The notes under the pieces: model-generated
What the model was told of the DNA's origin: nothing
Database searches by the model: none
What the model saw: the letters and a program-made list of their open reading frames with translations, nothing else
From: Anomaloglossus baeobatrachus
Lineage: Eukaryota > Chordata > Amphibia > Anura > Aromobatidae
Length of the DNA stretch: 64,000 nucleotides
Direction of reading: 5' to 3'
Assembly (NCBI RefSeq): GCF_048569485.1
Contig: NC_134354.1
Span: forward strand, 397,830,680 to 397,894,679
Made by a program: the position numbers and the translations under genes
In this document: one piece after another, positions 1 through 32,900 of the stretch
Position numbering within the stretch: the stretch's first letter is position 1
Layout: each line of letters opens with the position of its first letter

Positions 1-250
1 GGAAGAGAAACATGCAAAGATGGGGGAAACATGGCTGCAAGGATGGGGAACCATGCAAGAATGGGGGAAACATGGCTGCAAGGATGGGGGAAACATGCAA
101 GGATGGGGGTAAACATGACTGCAAGGATGGGGGTAAACATGACTGCAAGGATGGGGGAAACATGACTGCAAGGATGGGGGAAACATGACTGCAAGGATGG
201 GGGAAACATGACTGCAAGGATGGGGGAAACATGACTGCAAGGATGGGTGG
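1..250. repeat. Minisatellite, unit about 23 bp
   Basis: About ten tandem copies of GGATGGGGGAAACATGACTGCAA and variants, with earlier copies reading GGCTGCAA. The array starts before the window edge. The plus strand is G-rich. No coding role is apparent. Confidence 0.9.
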
Positions 251-307
251 AAACTTGCGAATGCTACAACCCTACAGGTGAGCTGAAATCTCTTTCCTCT
301 CATATAA

Positions 308-545
308 TTAATTAATTAATTAACCCGATGTGTACTGTAGCTAGGAGAGCAGGGAGCCAGCGCTAAGCAGTGTGCGTGGCTCCCTGCTCTCTGCACATGT
401 AGCGACGTTATGATCGCTGCTGCGTCGCTGTGTTTGACAGCTAAGCAGAGATCATAACAGCGACTTACAAGGTCGCTGTTACGTCACCATTTTCTGTGAC
501 GTAACAGCGATGTCGTTGTCGCTGTCACTATGTGTGAACCCAGCT
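308..545. mobile_element. Harbinger-type MITE fragment (right end)
   Basis: The right end reads GTGTGAACCCAGCT followed by TTA, and the interior (AACAGCGACTTACAAGGTCG, CCCGATGTGT) matches the full-length MITE at 37,971-38,979. The left part is missing. It belongs to the TWA-target (PIF/Harbinger) group by that homology. Confidence 0.65.
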
Positions 546-548
546 TTA

Positions 549-1246
549 CAATTTCTTTCTTGTCACAAACATATCAAACATTGATGGCAAAATAATTCAG
601 TGAAATGCAGTGACTCTGGGCATCCCAGCAAAGGCAGTGGGTTTCAAGATATGACATTCAGACACATTGTTTTGTGAGGATCTTCACAAAGAATGAGCAT
701 GTCAGTTTGTGTGGTGTTTTTCTAATCTGCTTTTGCTATTGAAAGCATTATTTATGAGCTCAAAAACCTTTCAGGTGATGCGTTGTTTTTTAAAAAGCTG
801 ATCTGCTTTTGCAGCTGAAAAACATATCCTCAAAAACCGCAGCAAAAACGCTGTGTGAATGCAGCCTTAGATCAGGAATAGAACAGACATTTATAGGACA
901 TTTCATAAGTTTCCCAAATTCCTATGAAAAAATTTTCATTGCACTACTGTCCCCAATTTATTATATATTTTGAGAGTCAGAGTCGGTGCATTTTATACCG
1001 ACTCAGACTCCACCAAAATGAGCTCCGACTCCACGACTCAGACTCCACAGCCCTGATTTGCACAGTCTACATTGGCAGTGAAACAACAAAAATCAAAGCA
1101 GAGCCGGAGACAAACCACTGGCCCCAGAAAGAGTAAGTAAAGTTTGTGTCTTTTACACCCAACTGTACATGTAGGCATAAACCTCCTGAAACAGGAAAAC
1201 CCCTTTGAAAAGTGCACACATTTTTGGGCTGTCTATATGCCAGAAC
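549..1246. other. Unclassified repeat remnants downstream of TMEM50A
   Basis: No gene is seen. A MITE-like right end (ACGCTGTGTGAATGCAGCC then TTA) stops near 868. At about 972-1,054 lies a cluster of CGACTC/GACTCC motifs ending CACAGCCCTG, which resembles a dispersed repeat end common in frog and fish genomes. I could not assign either to a superfamily. Confidence 0.4.
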
Positions 1247-1250
1247 TTAA

Positions 1251-1604
1251 AGGTGCAAGGACTTGGGGTGCAAATCTGCAGTCATTCTACATGGCTGCAG
1301 ACTTATGAGTCCTCACAGCACACAATGTGCATGGGGTTAGGGTTCACTGATCCTGGAGGTGGTTGGTCATGTGCACACAAATATACGATTTACGGCCACA
1401 TTCCAATGAGACTTATGATCAATTTGACACATGTCTAGTCGGCACGTGACCGCATATATGCAAACCACATACTTACTGTAACGCGCCCGCCTGCAAGCAA
1501 TTTTGACGAATCTTGAGGAGTGCACACTAAGCGCGGTGAGTTTTCACAAGTCTGCAGTCATATAATGTGACTGCACACTTGCACCCCAAGCCTGGACAAC
1601 CCCT
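1251..1604. mobile_element. T2/Kolobok-like MITE (foldback)
   Basis: It is flanked by TTAA at 1247-1250 and 1605-1608. The two arms (about GGACTTGGGGTGCAAATCTG and its inverted partner ending TTGCACCCCAAGCCTGG) are imperfect inverted repeats. TTAA duplications with AGG-start ends fit the T2/Kolobok group known from Xenopus, though piggyBac-derived MITEs also use TTAA. Confidence 0.6.
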
Positions 1605-1894
1605 TTAAATCTATGCAAACTGACAGCTGTTGTAGAATTCAACTATTCAACTACAATTTCCATCAGTTTTATAGTAAATTTGTGTGTTGGCTGTATTCTC
1701 CCTTTTGCTATGAAGGCTCTGAACAAATTATTGCAGAATTTTTGCACGGAAAACATTTTCTATAAATTTTGCTACTTTTTTTCCCCACCAGAAAGCTGCC
1801 GTAGAGGGTATAAATTGTCCCCTATGCATTTGTTTAATTCCAGGCCAGCTTTTATAATTACATTGCATCCCATATTTAAATATCAGTATATGAT

Positions 1895-1900
1895 TTTATT
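1895..1900 (-). promoter_or_regulatory. Candidate polyadenylation signal of TMEM50A
   Basis: AATAAA is read on the minus strand about 230 bp past the stop codon. It is the first canonical hexamer I noticed downstream, which would give a short 3' UTR. The flank is AT-rich, so chance occurrence is possible and other hexamers further left could be used. Confidence 0.35.
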
Positions 1901-2129
1901 AAACACTTCATTTTTGTTTCTGTTCTTACAAAATCCAGACATAGAAACCAGAGAGCATTTCTTTTAAAATAAAAAGTGCAAAGAACTGCATAAAGTTATG
2001 AACAGCTGGCGATACACGCATTTATCCAACATTCATGAGTAGCAAAAGAGGTCTCAAAAAAGACATATATGTGTTTACTGGGAATGTGCATTACAAAATA
2101 GGAAAGGGGATGGAATCGGTGAGTGCCGA

Positions 2130-24135
<22,006 letters not shown>

Positions 24136-24256
24136 CTAGTCAGAAATAGAGAACATTACATAAATGTACACCACATATGGCAGGACATACAGAAGAACTG
24201 AAAGAACACAAAATGTACAGGAACGTCACCAAAACCACAGTTCTGTCCTTACTTTA

Positions 24257-24335
24257 CCTAAGTGTGTATATTAAAATACCCATTGTTGTCTTCTGCCGTT
24301 TCCAGCGCTGCTCCGCTCCTCTCCTGCATCACGTG
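24257..24335 (-). promoter_or_regulatory. Candidate proximal exon 1 / promoter of TMEM50A
   Basis: Just upstream of exon 2 lies a palindromic E-box (CATCACGTGATG), then a short GC-richer stretch (GGAGCGGAGCAGCGCTGG) and a good donor, TTAG|GTAAAGT. This would make a first intron of about 120 bp before the exon 2 acceptor. It is an inference from motif and spacing only. A T2 MITE (24,487-25,056) sits just upstream and would lie in the promoter. The alternative first exon is near 36.8 kb. Confidence 0.3.
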
Positions 24336-24486
24336 ATGATCACAATTGTGAAATGTCAACTCACTAAGTGGCTTCTGTATGTTCTTGTGCCACGAAGTAA
24401 CAGTCTGCGGTGTGAGCTATCAATCTTGTCACATGATGGACAGGAATCAAGGCAGAGGTGGAGCGGGAGAAGACAAACACCATTAA

Positions 24487-25056
24487 AGGGAACCTGTCAC
24501 CACTTTTTTGGCGTATAAGCTGTGGCCACCACCACCAGGCTCTTATATACAGCATGTTAGAATGCTGTATATAAGAGCCCAGGCCGGGGTATAACAAAAA
24601 AACCCACTTTATAATACTTACCACACAGTCGCGCGGTGGGCCTTATGGGCGTCTTTGTCCTCCGATGCCGCCTCTTTCGGCCATCTTCGTCCTCCATCTG
24701 ACTCCTGTGTGCATGACGAGGCTACATCATACACACTTGCCGGTACTGCGTAGGCGCACTGCAATACTTTGATCTGGCCTGCGCAGGACCTGAATGCCGG
24801 TGAGTGTGGATGACGTCGGACGCGTGATGCACCGCAACTAGAGAAGAAGGAGGACGAAGATGGCCGAAAGAGACGGTGTCGGCACCGGAGACGCCCATCT
24901 GGCCATCCGAGCAACCATTAGGTAAATATTATACAGTAAAGTGTTTATGTTGTCACAGAGGCCTGGGCTTATATGAAGCATGTTAGAATACTGTATATAA
25001 GAGCCCAGTGGTGGTGGCCGCAGCTTATACGCCAATAAAGTGGTGACAGGTTCCCT
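24487..25056. mobile_element. T2/Kolobok-type MITE, 570 bp
   Basis: Intact TTAA at 24,483-24,486 and 25,057-25,060, ends AGGGAACCTGTCACCAC / GTGGTGACAGGTTCCCT, perfect over 17 bp. GCGTATAAGCTGTGGCC and its inverted partner follow. This is the best preserved copy. It lies directly upstream of the proximal exon 1 candidate of TMEM50A. Confidence 0.85.
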
Positions 25057-25353
25057 TTAAGTATTTTAATGTACACACCCAATTAATTGGTAATAGAGGT
25101 TACAATAAAAATGGAGAAGTTCACCTTCAACATTTAACACCTGTTCTGCAGACACCAGACACATTTTAAAAGGATGTTCCATTTCTTAAAGTGATGGCAT
25201 ATGGCTAGTATTCGGGACCCTCAGCGATCCTGAGAAGGAAGATCATGCAGCACTTGCATACCCTTCATTGTTTATCTCAGCTATGCAGAGAACTGTAGTG
25301 CAGCCCAATTCAAGAGAATAGGCACAGCTTGGTGACCGGGAGCGCAGTTGTAA

Positions 25354-26009
25354 AGTTAGGTTCACACTTCCGTCAATATGTATCAGGCACAATCCGCGGC
25401 TCTGGTAAACAACGGAATCCGTTTGGCGGATTCCGTTGTTTCCCATAGACTTGCATGAGTGGCGGATTGCGACTTATGCCCTTGCGTTGCATCCTCCACC
25501 CGACTGATCAGTCGTGGAACGACTGACCGTCGGGCAGCAGGAACGCAGCCTGTAACGTTTCTTGAGCAGTGCAATCCGTATGTTTTCACTGCGCATGCTC
25601 ATCGGCGGCCGAACGATCAGCTGATCACCCGGCCGCCGGCTATTATGAACTTCAGCTGATCGCTCTAAGCCGGCGGCTGGCTTCTGTGAGCGATCAGCTG
25701 ATCTCCCAGCGGCCGGCTAATTAGAGCGATCAGCGCTCTCATTAGCCGGCCGCCGGGAGATCAGCTGATCGTTCTCATTAGCCGGCCGCCGGGAGATCAG
25801 CTGATCGCTCTCAAAAGCCATCCGCCGGCTTATGAGAGTGATCAGCTGATCTCCCGGCCGCCGGCTTTTGAGAGCGATCAGCTGATCGCTCTCAAAAACA
25901 GAATCCGCTTTCTCAAACCAATACTTGTCATCCGTTGTACAACGCATCAGTCACAAGCGTCAAGCAACGCATGTGACTCATGCAAAACAACGGAAATATG
26001 AACCTAGCC
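25354..26009. mobile_element. Harbinger-type MITE with GATCAGCTGATC palindromes
   Basis: TAA at 25,351-25,353 and 26,010-26,012 flanks ends AGTTAGGTTCACACTTCCGT / ACGGAAATATGAACCTAGCC. The core (about 25,613-25,900) is several near-palindromic units built from GAGCGATCAGCTGATCTCC and GGCCGCCGGC in both orientations. A 3-bp TAA target and GGTTCACAC-type ends point to PIF/Harbinger. Confidence 0.75.
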
Positions 26010-26012
26010 TAA

Positions 26013-26664
26013 GGGGAAAACATTGGAGCCGCGTCGCCTTCTTTTTCCCGATTGATCAAGTCTTGGTGGTAGGATTTCCACCCATCAGTTCTATTTCTCA
26101 AAGTTTCCTTAAAGGGTCATTCCCTTATCAGTCACTCGTGGTTTCAAAACCCCATTCACATATTGGCTAAAAAAAAAAAATCTACTAAAATGTACAGCAT
26201 GCTGTGGATTTTCCTATCTGCAAGTTGCTTATTTTTTGGAAGATGTTAACAGAGGATTTCCCTCTGTGCAATGCTTTGTAATGGGGTAGGATGAAATCAG
26301 ACACAAAGCTGCAGGAAAAAAATACAAATTTTGATTATTTTATTTTTGCGGAATTGTGACCAAATATTCAGAAGCTGGAGGTTGTGGGGTAACCACAAGC
26401 CTTTTTATTCATTTTAGAAAGCATTGGCAGTGCACATCACCTGGCAAAGAGCATTCCAGCAGCTTTGCTACCGGCAATAGCAACCTGCAGAGTAAATGCA
26501 GGAAGCCATTTTCGGCTTCCTGGCCAGCACAATGAAGTCATTATGTCTTTTAGCACGTACTTGGCCAGAAGAGGATGGAAACAGCAGCACAGGGGATTCT
26601 CTGGAACGGAAAAGATTCTTAACACAGTGGGGTAGTGCACTAGGTTAATGGGAAAGACAGCATA
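26013..26664. other. Unclassified intergenic stretch
   Basis: No gene, no complete repeat and no clear palindrome are seen, only an A-run near 26,170 and an AT-rich patch near 26,320. Confidence 0.4.
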
Positions 26665-26667
26665 TAA

Positions 26668-28393
26668 GGGCTCACTCACATAACCGTTCCGTTTGTCCTG
26701 GACAGTTCCTGTTTTTTTGCGGACCCACGGACATAAAAACACATCGGATGCCGTATGTCCGTTCCGTTATTATGGAACATGTCCTATTCTGTTATGTAAT
26801 AATGGACCGTGACTCAATACAAGTCAATGGGCCCGCAAAATCCCCAGAAGCTGCACGGAAGCACTTCCATGTGACCTCCGTCGGGTGCCCGTGCAGTCTG
26901 TGTCCCCGCTCCCTGCCAGCCCTGCAGCTGCCCGCACTGCAGTGTGTCAGTGTCTGCCCACACTGCAGTATCAGCAGCTTCTCATGCTGCAGTGCGGGCA
27001 GCCGCCGGGATGACGAGTGTTGCTGTCAGGAGGTTAGATGAGATCATTACCTGCTGTGACGATCTCCTGCACTCCTGACGTCAGCGCTGTCACAGCCTTC
27101 TATGCCCGCTGCGTTCTCACGTCCCGTCTCGCGGGCGGCCTGAGACGGTCACTAGCGGTGACGTCACAGGCTCCCGCGATACTGCTGAGAACTTGGCGGG
27201 CATAGAAGTTGTTGACAGCGCTGATGTCAGGAGTACAGGAGATCGTCACAGCAGGTAATGATCTCATCTAACCTCCTGACAGCAACGCTCGTCATCCCCT
27301 GCAGTGACCTGGGCTGACCTATTGATGTTAGTTCAGGTCACTGCACTGCTCTCCCAGCCAATGGGGAATGTTCTGTTCTTCATTGACTGGGACAGTGGTA
27401 TGGATCGTCGTGGGACTCCCTTATTGGATTACGCCGGACCCGGATTTGATTGTTGTTTTCAATAAATTGGTGAAAGAGGGAATGTTTTGGGGAGTGTTTT
27501 TTCAAATAAAAATAAAAAAAAAATAGACAACAAAAAAGTTTTATTACTGACTGGGTTGGTGATGTTGGGTATCTGATAGACGCGTGACATCACTAACCCC
27601 AGGGCTTGATGCCAGGTGACATTACACATCTGGCATCAACCCCATATATTACCCAGTTTGCCACCGCACCAGGGCAATGGGATGAGTTGGGGCGAAGCGC
27701 CAGGATTGGCACATCTAATGCATGTGCCACTTCTGGGGCGGCTGTGGCCTGCTATTTTTAGGCTGGTGAGTGTCCAATAACAGTGTACCTCCCTAGTCTG
27801 AGAATACCAGACCACAACTCTCTGCTTTACCTTGGCTGGTGATCCAATTTGGGGGGAACCCCGTGTTTTTTTGGTTTAAATTATTTATTTAATTTAAAAT
27901 AACAGCGTGGGGTGCCATCTGTTTTGGATTACCAGCCAAGGTGAAGCTGCCAGCTGTGGTTTGCAGGCTGCAGCCGTCTGCTTTACCCTACCTGACCACA
28001 AAAGATAGGAGTGACCCCACGTCATTTTTTTTAATTATTTATTTTTTGGCTAAATACAAGGCTAAGCACCCTTTAGTGGCACATGAAAGTCATGTGCCAG
28101 CTTAGAATACGCAGGGGAGTAGGACATTATATATGTCTTTCTCATCTATTATCTATCTATCCCTCTGTTCGTTCATTCATCCCTCTATCTATCCATCTCT
28201 AGATCTACTCATCTATTTATCTTTCTTGCTGCTTCCATTTTTTGCGGTCCGCAAAAAACACAGAAATCACACAGATGACACACAGACCGTATACGGAACG
28301 GATGTCACACAGATGCCCCACAGTTGCATCCGTGAAAAAAAAACAGACCATTTTTTGCGGACCGCAGAAACGAAACTGTCATGTGAATGTAGC
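26668..28393. mobile_element. Harbinger-like non-autonomous element, 1.7 kb
   Basis: TAA at 26,665-26,667 and 28,394-28,396 bounds ends GGGCTCACTCACATAACCG / CTGTCATGTGAATGTAGC, which are moderately similar inverted ends. It holds a large inverted repeat at about 27,008-27,298 (TGTCAGGAGGTTAGATGAGA pairs with TCTCATCTAACCTCCTGACA). The AT-rich right half has no open frame. The CTATCTATC-type run near 28,140-28,220 is a degenerate microsatellite. Confidence 0.55.
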
Positions 28394-28409
28394 TAAATGT
28401 AATAAATTG

Positions 28410-28675
28410 GGGGAGAGGTGGAAAAGAGGACATGGAATTGCAATTAATCGAAGGAGGGATAGGACACATGACAGGGAATTGTAATGAACTGGGGAGGACA
28501 GGACACATGACAGGGACTTGTAATGAATTGGGGGAGGGGGGATAGGACACATGACAGGGACTTGTCATGAATGGGGGGGATAGGACACATGACAGGGACT
28601 TGAAATTAATTGGGGAGGATAGGACACCTTACAGGGACTTGAAATTAATTGGGGTAAGGCGCGCAGAGGCTGGTT
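28410..28675. repeat. Minisatellite, period about 40-44 bp
   Basis: About six copies of GATAGGACACATGACAGGGA followed by CTTGTAATGAATTGGGGGAG-type sequence, with length variation in the G-run. Confidence 0.8.
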
Positions 28676-28896
28676 AATTTATATTTTATTGGCAGGGGGG
28701 AAAGTGGCTAATTATGGTTAATGGGGAAACAGTATGGACTGATCAATTTATATTTTAAATGGTCAGTTGTATTGTGGCTAATTATATATTAATGGTGTGT
28801 GCATATCTGTACTCAGGAGTGCAATGTGGGGGGCTTTGTCTATGGCGTGGTCAAAGTCCTAATACTGTAAATGTAATGATGTGGCTTGCACCCTAA

Positions 28897-29299
28897 GGCT
28901 AGGTTCGCACACTGCGTCTTTTTGACGCTGCGTTTTTGGCCGCTAAAAACGCACAAAAACGCACCTGCGTCAAAAAAACGCATCAAAAACGCATGCGTTT
29001 TTGCCACGATTTGGTGCGTTTTTGGCTGCGTTTTGCTGCGTTTTTGATCTCTGCGTTTTGCTGCGTTTTTCCAATGCATTGCATGGGGGGAAAACGCAGA
29101 AAAACGCAGGAAAGAACTGACATGTCCATTTTTTTTTTTTAACTCAAAAACGCAGGTAAAAAAAACAGATGTGTGCAGACAGCAAAAATGAAAACTCATA
29201 GACTTTGCTGGGGAAGCAAAGTCCTGCAGTTTTGAGGCCAAAAACGCACCCGAAAAACGCGCAAAAACGCCGCCAAAAACGCACTGTGCGCACATAGCC
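28897..29299. mobile_element. Harbinger-type MITE, 403 bp, rich in AAAACGC
   Basis: TAA at 28,894-28,896 and 29,300-29,302; ends GGCTAGGTTCGCACACTGCG / CGCACTGTGCGCACATAGCC. The interior is dense in AAAAACGCA/TGCGTTTTT in both orientations, making a self-complementary element. Long antisense frames inside are not genes. Confidence 0.8.
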
Positions 29300-29302
29300 T
29301 AA

Positions 29303-29931
29303 CAGAATGTTTCTAAGTTGCTCTGGATCCCACTTTAATGTAAAACCCCTGGCCTAAGTGATAAAAATATATAAAATCTACAATCTAACAGCGAGCCTCT
29401 GAGAAGGGCGATAAAGGTTCCAGGCAATTTGTTCGCCCTGTAACACAATGACCATAGAGAATTAGACATGCTTGTACAAGGAGTACAATGAATATATAAG
29501 GGATCTGCTGTCATTCTTGTGGGTTCTCCCAAGGTGAAGTGTCTGTATTGTTACATTCCTGGTATAGGAGAGAACATTCATGTGAGACTCAGATGATTTC
29601 ACAAGACTAGGACTGCAGCACAGACTGTCAGCAGCTTCATTATTAGGATATTACACAGCATGCTACACGTGCCCTGCGCAGAAGAATACAAAAGGGCCAT
29701 TCATACACAGCGGTGCAGAAGTGGCCATTCACACAATGGTCCGGGATTGACACAAAATTATTTTACAAATAATGAGTTAAACATGAATTAATCTCTAGAA
29801 CCTTCAAATTTTGTGATCAAGGAAATACGATGTTCATTACTGCGTATCCTCTGCCTCCATTATATCTAGGGGGTTAAAAGGGACTCCCATTTACCAGCAC
29901 CTGCGTACAGATATAATACAGCTAATACAGC
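29303..29931. other. Unclassified intergenic stretch
   Basis: Apparently low-repeat sequence between a MITE and the minisatellite. No splice-bounded exon or long frame with familiar content is seen. Confidence 0.4.
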
Positions 29932-32900
29932 CATTACATTCCCCCCCACCACACACATCAGCCCTAGACCAGTCAGCCATCACATCCCCCCCACCCACCA
30001 CACACATCAGCCCTAGACCAGTCAGCCATTACATCCCCCCCACCCACCACACACATCAGCCCTAGACCAGTCAGCCATCACATCCCCCCCACCACACACA
30101 TCAGCCCTAGGCCTGTCAGCCATCACATCCCCCCCACCACACACATCAGCCCTAGGCCTGTCAGCCATCACACCCCCCCCACCACACACATCAGCCCTAG
30201 GCCTGTCAGCCATCACATCCCCCCCACCACACACATCAGCCCTAGGCCTGTCAGCCATCACATCCCCCCCCCCACCACACACATCAGCCCTAGACCAGTC
30301 AGCCATTACATCCCCCCCCACCACACACATCAGCCCTAGACCAGTCAGCCATTACATCCCCCCCCACCACACACATCAGCCCTAGACCAGTCAGCCATTA
30401 CATTCCCCCCACCACACACATCAGCCCTAGACCAGTCAGCCATTACATTCCCCCCACCACACACATCAGCCCTAGACCAGTCAGCCATTACATCCCCCCC
30501 ACCACACACATGAGCCCTAGACCAGTCAGCCATTACATCCCCCCCACCACACACATCAGCCCTAGACCAGTCAGCCATTACATTCCCCCCACCACACACA
30601 TCAGCCCTAGACCAGTCAGCCATTACATCCCCCCCCACCACAAACATCAGCCCTAGACCAGTCAGCCATCACATCCCCCCCCACCACAAACATCAGCCCT
30701 AGACCAGTCAGCCATTACATCCCCCCACCACACACATCAGCCCTAGACCAGTCAGCCATTACATCCCCCCCACCACACACATCAGCCCTAAACCAGTCAG
30801 CCATTACATTCCCCCCACCACACACATCAGCCCTAGACCAGTCAGCCTTTACCCCCCCCCACCACACACATCAGCCCTAGACCAGTCAGCCTTTACCCCC
30901 CCCCACCACATACATCAGCCCTAGACCAGTCAGCCATTACATCCCCCCCACCACACACATCAGCTCTAGACCAGTCAGCCATTACATTCCCCCCACCACA
31001 CACATCAGCCCTAGACCAGTCAGCCATTACATCCCCCCCACCACACACATCAGCCCTTGACCAGTCAGCCATTACATCCCCCTCACCACACACATCAGCC
31101 CTAGACCAGTCAGCCATTACATCCCCCCACCACACACATCAGCCCTAGACCAGTCAGCCATTACATTCCCCCCACCACACACATCAGCCCTAGACCAGTC
31201 AGCCATTACATCCCCCCCACCACACACATCAGCCCTAGACCAGTCAGCCATTACATTCCCCCCACCACACACATCAGCCCTAGACCAGTCAGCCATTACA
31301 TCCCCCCCACCACAAACATCAGCCCTAGACCAGTCAGCCATCACATCCCCCCCCCACCACAAACATCAGCCCTAGACCAGTCAGCCATTACATCCCCCCA
31401 CCACACACATCAGCCCTAGACCAGTCAGCCATTACATCCCCCCCACCACACACATCAGCCCTAGACCAGTCAGCCATTACATTCCCCCCACCACACACAT
31501 CAGCCCTAGACCAGTCAGCCATTACATCCCCCCCACCACACACATCAGCCCTAGACCAGTCAGCCATTACATTCCCCCCACCACACACATCAGCCCTAGA
31601 CCAGTCAGCCATTACATCCCCCCCACCACACACATCAGCCCTAGACCAGTCAGCCATTACATCCCCCCCACCACACACATCAGCCCTTGACCAGTCAGCC
31701 ATTACATCCCCCTCACCACACACATCAGCCCTAGACCAGTCAGCCATTACATCCCCACCACCACACACATCAGCCCTAGACCAGTCAGCCATTACATCCC
31801 CCCCACCACACACATCAGCCCTAGACCAGTCAGCCATTATATCCCCCCCACCGCACATCAGCCCTAGACCAGTCAGCCATTACATCCCCCCACCACACAT
31901 CAGCCCTAGACCAGTCAGCCATTATATCCCCCCACCACACATCAGCCCTAGACCAGTCAGCCATTATATCCCCCCACCACACATCAGTCCTACACCAGTC
32001 AGCCATTACATCCCCCCCACCGCACATCAGCCCTAGACCAGTCAGCCATTATATCCCCCCACTGCACATCAGCCCTAAACCAGTCAGCCATTACACCCCC
32101 CCACCACAAACATCAGCCCTAGACCAGTCAGCCATTACATCCCCCCACCGCACATCAGTCCTACACCAGTCAGCCATTACATCCCCCCCACCGCACATCA
32201 GCCCTAGACCAGTCAGCCATTGCATCCCCCCCACCACACACATCAGCCCTAGACCAGTCAGCCATTACATTCCCCCCACCACACACATCAGCCCTAGACC
32301 AGTCAGCCATTACATCCCCCCCACCACACACATCAGCCCTTGACCAGTCAGCCATTACATCCCCCTCACCACACACATCAGCCCTAGACCAGTCAGCAAT
32401 TACATCCCCCCACCGCACACATCAGCCCTAGACCAGTCAGCCATTACATCCCCCCCACCGCACACATCAGCCCTTGACCAGTCAGCCATTACATCCCCCT
32501 CACCACACACATCAGCCCTAGACCAGTCAGCCATTACATCCCCCCCACCACCCACATCAGCCCTAGGCCAGTCAGCCATTACATCCCCCCACCACACACA
32601 TCAGCCCTAGACCAGTCAGCCATTACATCCCCCCACCACACACATCAGCCCTAGGCCAGTCAGCCATAACATCCTCCCACCACACATCAGCCCAAGGCCA
32701 GTCAGCCATTACATCCCCCCCACCGCACACTTCAGCCCTAGGCCAGTCAGCCATTACATCCCCCCCACCGCACACATCAGCCCTAGACCAGTCAGCCATT
32801 ACATCCCCCCACCGCACATCAGCCATTATATCCCCCCCACCGCACATCAGCCCTAAAACAGTCAGCCATTATATCCTCCCACCACACATCAGCCCTAGAC

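Noticed and set aside
28840-29295. 151-residue minus-strand frame with many Lys and Phe
   Set aside because: It comes from AAAAACGC repeats inside a TAA-flanked MITE.
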